Part shown: piece after piece, positions 58,246 through 64,000 of the stretch
Layout: every line of letters begins with the position of its first letter
Numbering within the stretch: position 1 is the stretch's first letter
Assembly (NCBI GenBank): GCA_004369085.1
Contig: ML210227.1
Location: 1-64,000, forward strand
DNA: 64,000 bases
From: Coprinopsis marcescibilis
Taxonomy: Eukaryota; Basidiomycota; Agaricomycetes; Agaricales; Psathyrellaceae
Direction of reading: 5' to 3'
Notes under the pieces: generated by a model
What the model saw: only the letters and a program-made list of their open reading frames with translations
Databases searched by the model: none
What the model was told of the DNA's origin: nothing
Program-made: the position numbers and the translations under genes

Positions 58246-59102
58246 GAGTTCCTGTCCTACAAAACTTTAACGCAAGCGAAAACAGCTTGAAGATAGCAGA
58301 AATTACTAACAGACAGACTTCAAAGGAACTATTTACGTGGGCTTGCATTGAGAGCGATCAAAAATCCAAGGGAATCCAAGAGCCTAGGAGTGAGGAGTGT
58401 CTGGTGGCCAAGATCCTACTACGAGATCGGACCCAGTACTCCGGTATATCTACATACATCCCTACACTATATACTCTTATATACTCCACAACTTCACTCG
58501 CTCACGAATGATTATCGGCCAGCCCTGGCCACCCACCCCTCCCATTAGATTATAGAATCGCACATCAGAGGCGGCTTATTGTCCGAAAGATCGACCTCTC
58601 GTCACATTTCGCTAATCAAGGACAGTAGATAACTATCAGATGTATCAATCTTGGTTTTCATGAGTCGATGAGACTGGATGCTCAATGTGTTGACAACAGT
58701 TGGCGGCTTGGAACCTGTGACGGTCGTTAATCCAGCATCAAAGGGTCACTATCCGGGACCGGATTACAGCGAATCACATGTGCAGCGCATGAAGGCACAT
58801 TGGAATTTATCCACACTCTGAAGATGAGAAGGATTCTGAGTGCAGAGGATGTATGTACATACGATACGATATCCGGACGCACTGGCAGGCTCAAATCTTT
58901 TGGCCAGATTCATAGAGTATGTCGTTGACATGCATCAAAGCTCCTTTCCCCTGTTCATGACCCCCGGCTGGCGCCATGGCCTCCCCAGATGTCTCCTCAA
59001 AGCTGTTTGCCCAGACTGCTTATAATCTGTTTGTTGCTCTTCAACTTGCGCAGGGGCTTAGGCTGAATTAACCTTTTCCTTACAATTAGGAGGGCTGCGA
59101 AG
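58246..59102. other. Intergenic stretch upstream of the damaged seven-TM gene
   Basis: No gene supported; only short open frames. Presumably contains the former promoter of the gene at 59103. Confidence 0.3.
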
Positions 59103-59341
59103 ATGTACTCCTTGGCCAGCTGTGGGCATGGCGTAGAGAGCTGATTCTCGAGAACTGTAGTGATGGTATTCTATGATATGGCGCTCACATCTGGACAGGA
59201 GATTCAGGTCATTTGGATGGCACCAAAGTACAACTATATGACGATTCTATGGGCATTGGTGAGTGGTTCTTTGCTTCAAGGGACCGTGAAGAACTCGGCT
59301 TGACAAAGCCTGAAGAATCAATATTTGACTCCTATTGGGTA

Positions 59342-59363
59342 CATCATCATCATCATCATCATC
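59342..59363 (+). repeat. (CAT)n microsatellite within a coding exon
   Basis: Seven CAT units plus one base. In the reading frame of the exon it codes for a run of seven Ile in the second membrane helix of the seven-TM copy. The intact paralogue has IVIIV here, so the run expanded after duplication. Confidence 0.85.
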
Positions 59364-59901
59364 TGTGCGTAATAAATGTTTTTTATTTAATTTTTGGGTT
59401 CTGGTGTCTTAAATATTCAACAATGTTTCACCAGCTGTGGCCTGTACATACATGTGAAAAGTACATCCTGTTCCAGAAACTCTGAAGATCATCACCGCAT
59501 TTGTCATTGGAGGTGCGTATTTACTGCAACCGGCGTTGTAACGACTCCCTGAAACGAAACCCACCTACCTCAGTCATCTTCATCATCCGGATACACACCC
59601 TCTATGGAAAGAAGAAGCTTATAACAGGGGTAGTCTGCGGCCTTCTTGCGGTCCAGCTAGCTGTCAAGACTGTATGTCGTCGATCCTGTTTGTGATTAAA
59701 GCAGCGAGATTTAGGGTTTGTGGGTAGTGGGCATTTACCGATGGGACGCGACTTGTGCTCCCTGGAGGTGAGTCATATTACTTCAGTCCCAGAGATTTGG
59801 CAAACAAGGCTAACGAGGGGACATCTAGGCTTAGTGGGATGTATATTAACAGGGAAGCATGGGTTGTGCGTGGGTTTGGCTTGATTTAAGTAAAACCAGA
59901 C

Positions 59902-59939
59902 TCAAACGCAATCTTTCTTTTCAAACGCAATCTTTCTTT
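59902..59939 (+). repeat. Tandem duplication of a 19-bp splice-acceptor tract
   Basis: TCAAACGCAATCTTTCTTT occurs twice in direct tandem just before the CAATAG acceptor of an intron in the damaged seven-TM gene. It doubles the pyrimidine tract; a replication-slippage event. Confidence 0.8.
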
Positions 59940-60703
59940 TCAATAGCCGCATGGCGTTCACTTGGATTGGGGAGCTCTTCTTCGGTATGTACACCTGTTT
60001 TGACCCCTAGATTCCTTTCTTAACGTTCCATAGACACCGTTATCTTTGCAATGACGCTATGGAGGGCCATATCGTACTACAGACTACAGAAAAGAAATCC
60101 AAAATCGCTATTCACTCTCATCGGACGTGATGGTATGCTGCCCTTCAGAGTCAGCAGGTATCAGAGTCGTTGACGATTGAATCTTCTGCTCCAGGTGTAG
60201 TATACTTTGGGGTCATTTTTGCAGCGAACGTCATGAACGTGTCTTTCTATCTTGCTGCACAGGTGCGTTTACTCAGTCCAATTTACCATGGCTTTGTTGA
60301 CACATTTATATATAGCCTGACCTGAAGGCCGTCAATGCGAGTTTCAGCACACTGTGAGCATAGAAGCTATTCTTTGATGCTGTTCTAGTATCCTGATCGC
60401 GAAATGAATCATCTAGGATCACAACATTGATGGTCTCGAGACTTATCCTCAACATTCGCATCGCCATAGTGCCTGCAGACGACTCCTACCTAGTCAATCG
60501 ACCGACAAGTCATCTTCCAAGTCGCCCCCGTTATTGGTCGCGAGTGTTTCACCATCCAGAGTTCGGTAAGCCTGGTGCAACGTCTAACGTTTCCAGATAC
60601 TGATGCATGTATTTGGCTGCGTTGAACAGGTCTCGCAACTCGGGGAGCAACCATTGCTGTTATGAGAGAAGTCGATGTTGTACGAGACGTCATGGACAAG
60701 TGA

Positions 60704-61305
60704 ATAATGTCCCTTTCACCGAGTCTTGATGTTCGGGCGTTGACTGCATGAACATTTGCATTACATTACTGTACTATATATTCTGGATTATTTCTAGCAT
60801 CCTATCTTGCATTCATTACTGTCTTTACAGAGTTCCACTCACTGGCTGGATTCAAAGGGAGGTATTAGGCTTGTCAATTTACAGCGGAATGAGGAGGGTG
60901 TCACGCGAACCAACACAACGCTCCAGAAAAACAACGCTCCGGCAAAAAAGAAAATGTAAGAACCGCGTGGGACGGGTTCGAATTTGCGAACTTGATTTTG
61001 GTGACGTCAATAATAATGTTGGTCCGTGCGCCAACTAGATCGACCTCGTTTTCAGCTTTGAACGTTTGAACAGTCGCAGAGGATCTGTGTGCCACCTCAC
61101 GTAGGTTTATCTCCCAAGTTAGCTTCACCAGGACGCCGATAGTGAGTCTTTCAAAGCGTCGAAATAATAAAAAGTAGCTCGACGTTCAAGTTGTTCGCTG
61201 TCGGCTTCCAGAAATCTTTGCATCATATACATGCTACGAAGCAGTGATGAGAGTCTGGGCTGTTAAACACAATTTATGACATTGCATCTAGTTGATATTG
61301 AGCTG
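60704..61305. other. Intergenic stretch
   Basis: Separates the converging seven-TM pseudogene and the kinase gene. No gene recognised. Confidence 0.45.
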
Positions 61306-64000
61306 CTATCCACTTGTCTTCACCACCCGCATCGCATTTCTCAACTGCGATGCTGTAAGACCCTTCCACGTATTAGGTGGACGCGAGTCAGTTGTCTCCA
61401 GCCCCAGGAACGGCTCCTGCATCAAGATCTCAGACGCAGAAGGCCTTTTCAAAGGGTCGTGCGCCCAGCATCTCTCCATGATAGGCCATAAGTTCTCCAT
61501 CATTCCCCATCGCGAAGATATTACCTGGTTTTGCGTTGGCTTCACAGGCCGTTGGCCTGCCATGACTTTGAGACAGACGGCAGAGTCCCGCGGGTGCTCG
61601 TGAAAGGGTACTTTGCCAGTGAGGCCCTGAGATTTGTTCCCATCCCCTTTAGCTTTAGAGCCCTTATTTTTTGATGTCCGAGGCAAAGCTCACCTCGTAA
61701 CAGATCCCTCCGAACGAGTACATATCGGACTCTTTATTCGCAGCGATGTGCTCAGATTTGGGGTTCATAAGCTCAGGTGCTTGCCACCTAGGGGTACCAC
61801 CCTGCTGTGCCGTACTGTACAGGGATGTCCACGAAAGCACTTTCGAGTCAATTAATTTTGACAGTCCGAAATCTGCCAGACAAGCCCTTCCCGCCGGGGT
61901 TACCAGAATGTTATCCTGTGTGTCGTTAGCGTATCATCGACCGATTCTCGACTGTGGTATCTTACCCCTTTTAAGTCAGAGTGTACAACATCTTCTCCGT
62001 GAAGATATCGTACGCCATGCAGTATATCAGAGATCTCCAAGCTGAACATCAGCCTGGCTCTTGAACTGATCATTCCAACTCACCAAAAGCAAACAATCAA
62101 CATTGGGTTTCTTCGCCAGATATTCCCTCACATTCCCATTCTCCATCCAAGGAGAGATAAAACATAACCGGCGATCCACATGATCAAGATGGTAGATGCC
62201 ATAAAACGGGAGGAGATTTTGATGAGACAACTGGCTCCAGAGGATGCTCTCTCTGTAGAAGACCTAGTTTCATGCAGGGCGCGTTAATCCACATATCTAT
62301 GCCATATACGGGGGACGCACCTTCAAGACCTGCTCAATATCCGAAATCTGGTATATCCTCACGACCTTGATAGCGACGGATCGTCCACAGAAGGTACCTT
62401 TGAACACTTCAGAAAAGTGTCCCGCTGAACAAGGGTATGGTTCACTGGTAACCTCTTGTAGAGCCAAGCATTCTGGGTACAGTCCTGTGCTTATCGAGAG
62501 CCGTATCAAGGCTTTCAAGAGTGCCTTCTTGTCGCCCTGGTCAATGAGTAGAGGATGATCAAGTAGCTACGCAATCGTTAGCATGAGATAGGCGCTCTAA
62601 ATACCAAGGACCTACCAGTTGCAGTGTATCCAAGACCAGCTGCGCATCTGTCTCTTGGTAGTTGAGCAGTGCTCGATAGCTTTCCTTCGCCGACACAGAT
62701 TCCCTGAACAGCGTAATCAACTGCCTCACAGTCGGTCCCTCGTCCGCATTAACAGACTTCAACGAGTTTAGGTTTTCCTTCGCCTCCCTAACCCGCTCAA
62801 CGAGATTAGGCTGATTTACTCCTTCTCTTGATCCACCAGCTGCTACTGCAGAAGCATTACCAACTCGAGTCCCGGGCCCCCGAAACGTGTTCCCCTCATC
62901 GAGTATTTCTTTAACGGCAACAACAATAAAAACAACGCTGAGATGATGGTCAATAATTCGTCTGCCGTTGGAGATTGGATTGCAAAACCTACGCGGAAAC
63001 AGTGGGGTAATGACGAAAAGCGGTCGCATAGTATGCGAGAACTCCTGCCAGTCTCCATGTATCAGAGGTTGACATGGGCCTGTTCAACGATAGTGCCATG
63101 CTTGCTCCCTCTTGGAGTGACAAGGCAACAAGCAGAACCGTGAAAGGCGAGATGCCTAACTCGCGGGTGAAGGCCAGGATAGTGAAGCAGACCACGGTAC
63201 AAATCATTGCAGTGCAGGCATAAATCGAGTAGCTCCTCATACACTGGATGACGTTAGGAGATTGGCGGATGGCATAGAAAATGGTCGAGAGACCAAGTTC
63301 AGCCAAAACGGTATCGGCAGCATGTCGATCAATGTTGACGACACCCTCGACGGCGATTCCACCACGCATGCGGGATAGATTAGGCTTGCTGCTGGTCCCG
63401 TCTCCAGTCTTTGGGAATAGGTCACCGAGTGCTTGAAGTTGTCGGACAATTTGGGATTTGTCATTGGCGAAGACATCAGCGAGGGTTGCGGAACTACCAG
63501 GCCCAGCGTTCATGGTCATTTCGTACAAGTTCTTGAACTTGCCGAGACCTGAATTCTCACTCGCGGTGGGCTGATCACTGGCGCCCACTTTGACCTTGAC
63601 ACCAGGCTCACGAGGCGGATCGAAATTGGCCAACAGACCTATGAGCTCAAATCCGTTCCCGTTACTGCGGCCCTGGAGTTCTGCGTAGGCGATAGCGAAC
63701 ACTTGAAGGCCATTTTGTGCGTAATCCTCGACTTCTTTCTCCAGCTGGTTCGTCTTGTTTTGGGTGCAAAGCTCAAGGATGGTGCCGGCCAGCCCTATGG
63801 TTACACGATTGAGCTTGCCCGTCAACTCTTCACGATAAGTGATCTCCGTTCGCTCGTCCGCGAGGTTGAATGGCTTGAAATCCAAAAGCGTGATACCTCG
63901 TCGGAAAACCGCCGTGTCGACAGAAGCAACCCCACTATCAGTGTGGTTCGGATTCTTGCTATGACTCACGCAAGCCGCCAACAAGATGACTTCGTCAGCG
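61306..64000 (-). CDS. P3A-type H+-ATPase (degenerate) fused to a protein kinase; 5' end outside window
   Basis: Reading from the right edge, the frame is open from the first base. It gives the N/P-domain of a plasma-membrane H+-ATPase ('GITLLDFKPFNLADERTEIT', 'GNGFELIGLLANFDPPREPG', 'TGDGTSSKPNLSRMRGGIAV', 'MRSYSIYACTAMICTVVCFT'). A GTAGGT...TCTCAG intron of 55 bp (about 62935-62989) joins 'YPTVSA' to 'VVFIVVAVKEILDEGNTF', which resembles the last helix of such ATPases and is in frame with a linker and a kinase. The kinase has the agaricomycete lead-in ('LLDHPLLIDQGDKKALLKAL', 'STGLYPECLAL'), 'VAIKVV', 'HSDLKG', 'ADFGLS', 'TPRWQAPELM' and ends 'MRVVKTSG'. The ATPase hinge GDGVNDAP is lost (GDGTSSKP); the phosphorylated DKTG would lie beyond the window. 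Two overlapping genes remain possible. Confidence 0.7.

Larger units (their letters stand above)
59103..60703 (+). pseudogene. Seven-TM protein, DUF6533 type, frameshifted copy
   Basis: Exon by exon it parallels the gene at 54595-56088: MYSLASC start, 'MVFYDMALTSGQEIQVIW', 'TPIGYIIIIII', 'FHQLWPVHTCEKYILF', 'VIFIIRIHTLYGKKKLI', 'WAFTDGTRLVLPG', 'RMAFTWIGELFF', 'DTVIFAMTLWRAISYYRLQK', 'GVVYFGVIFAANVMNVSFYL', 'PDLKAVNASFSTL' and 'TTLMVSRLILNIRIAIVPAD'. At about 59473 one base is missing compared with the intact paralogue (TTCCAGAA where it has TTCCCAGAA), which puts a stop right after 'LFQKL'. The first-exon donor (GTGGTAGG in the paralogue) is GTGGGCAT here. The later exons remain clean, so decay is recent. 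Confidence 0.72.

Noticed and set aside
1..64000. CRISPR arrays, operons, ribosome binding sites
   Set aside because: The spliced gene structures mark this as eukaryotic nuclear DNA; no spaced direct-repeat array was seen.

Overview
The window is nuclear DNA from a mushroom-type basidiomycete (Agaricomycetes). Genes are dense, on both strands, and cut by many 45-80 bp GT-AG introns. Several families typical of agaricomycetes are present: seven-TM proteins of the DUF6533 type, a TKL-like kinase with the 'sTGLYPeCL' lead-in, Cys-rich PLAC8 proteins, and multigene sets of small proteins without obvious relatives. All CDS spans below run from start to stop codon and include introns. Exon joins were worked out by eye from splice sites, reading phase and paralogue comparison.

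Region 1 (1-20 kb). A 465-bp inverted-repeat element opens the window. A family of eight paralogous genes of unknown function ('family X', basic form about 106 aa) follows: three on the minus strand (0.5-4 kb) and five on the plus strand (13.3-19.7 kb). The standard gene has four exons and the third is only 7 nt. One copy carries an extra C-terminal domain, one has a Pro/Thr repeat tail, one has an internal stop, and one looks splice-damaged. A DUF6533 seven-TM protein and a VBA/Fnx1-like MFS transporter lie between the two blocks.

Region 2 (20-27.2 kb). An Amt/MEP ammonium transporter (minus) has a perfect extended bZIP palindrome upstream. A gene-poor stretch follows, then a secreted precursor with two cationic amphipathic segments.

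Region 3 (28-41.3 kb). This holds a probable mitochondrial protein, three PLAC8 genes with a Gly/Tyr-rich protein gene among them, a Ser/Thr/Pro-rich single-pass membrane protein, an orphan ORF and a DUF2264 (GH154-like) protein.

Region 4 (41.3-53.9 kb). Two cyclophilin genes lie tail to tail. Four small two-exon genes for secreted peptides follow. Three of them end in the same pattern, Cys-x3-Ile-Cys-(Ile/Leu)-stop. This is the strongest candidate for an undescribed system. Ribosomal protein eL20 closes the region.

Region 5 (54-64 kb). Two related seven-TM genes point away from each other; the second is frameshifted. Between them is an inverted-repeat element with perfect 81-bp arms that contains an assembly gap. 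The window ends in the 3' part of a minus-strand gene that appears to join a degenerate P3A-type H+-ATPase to a protein kinase.

Limits: no database search was possible. Family names come from motif memory. First exons and long intergenic stretches are the least certain parts.
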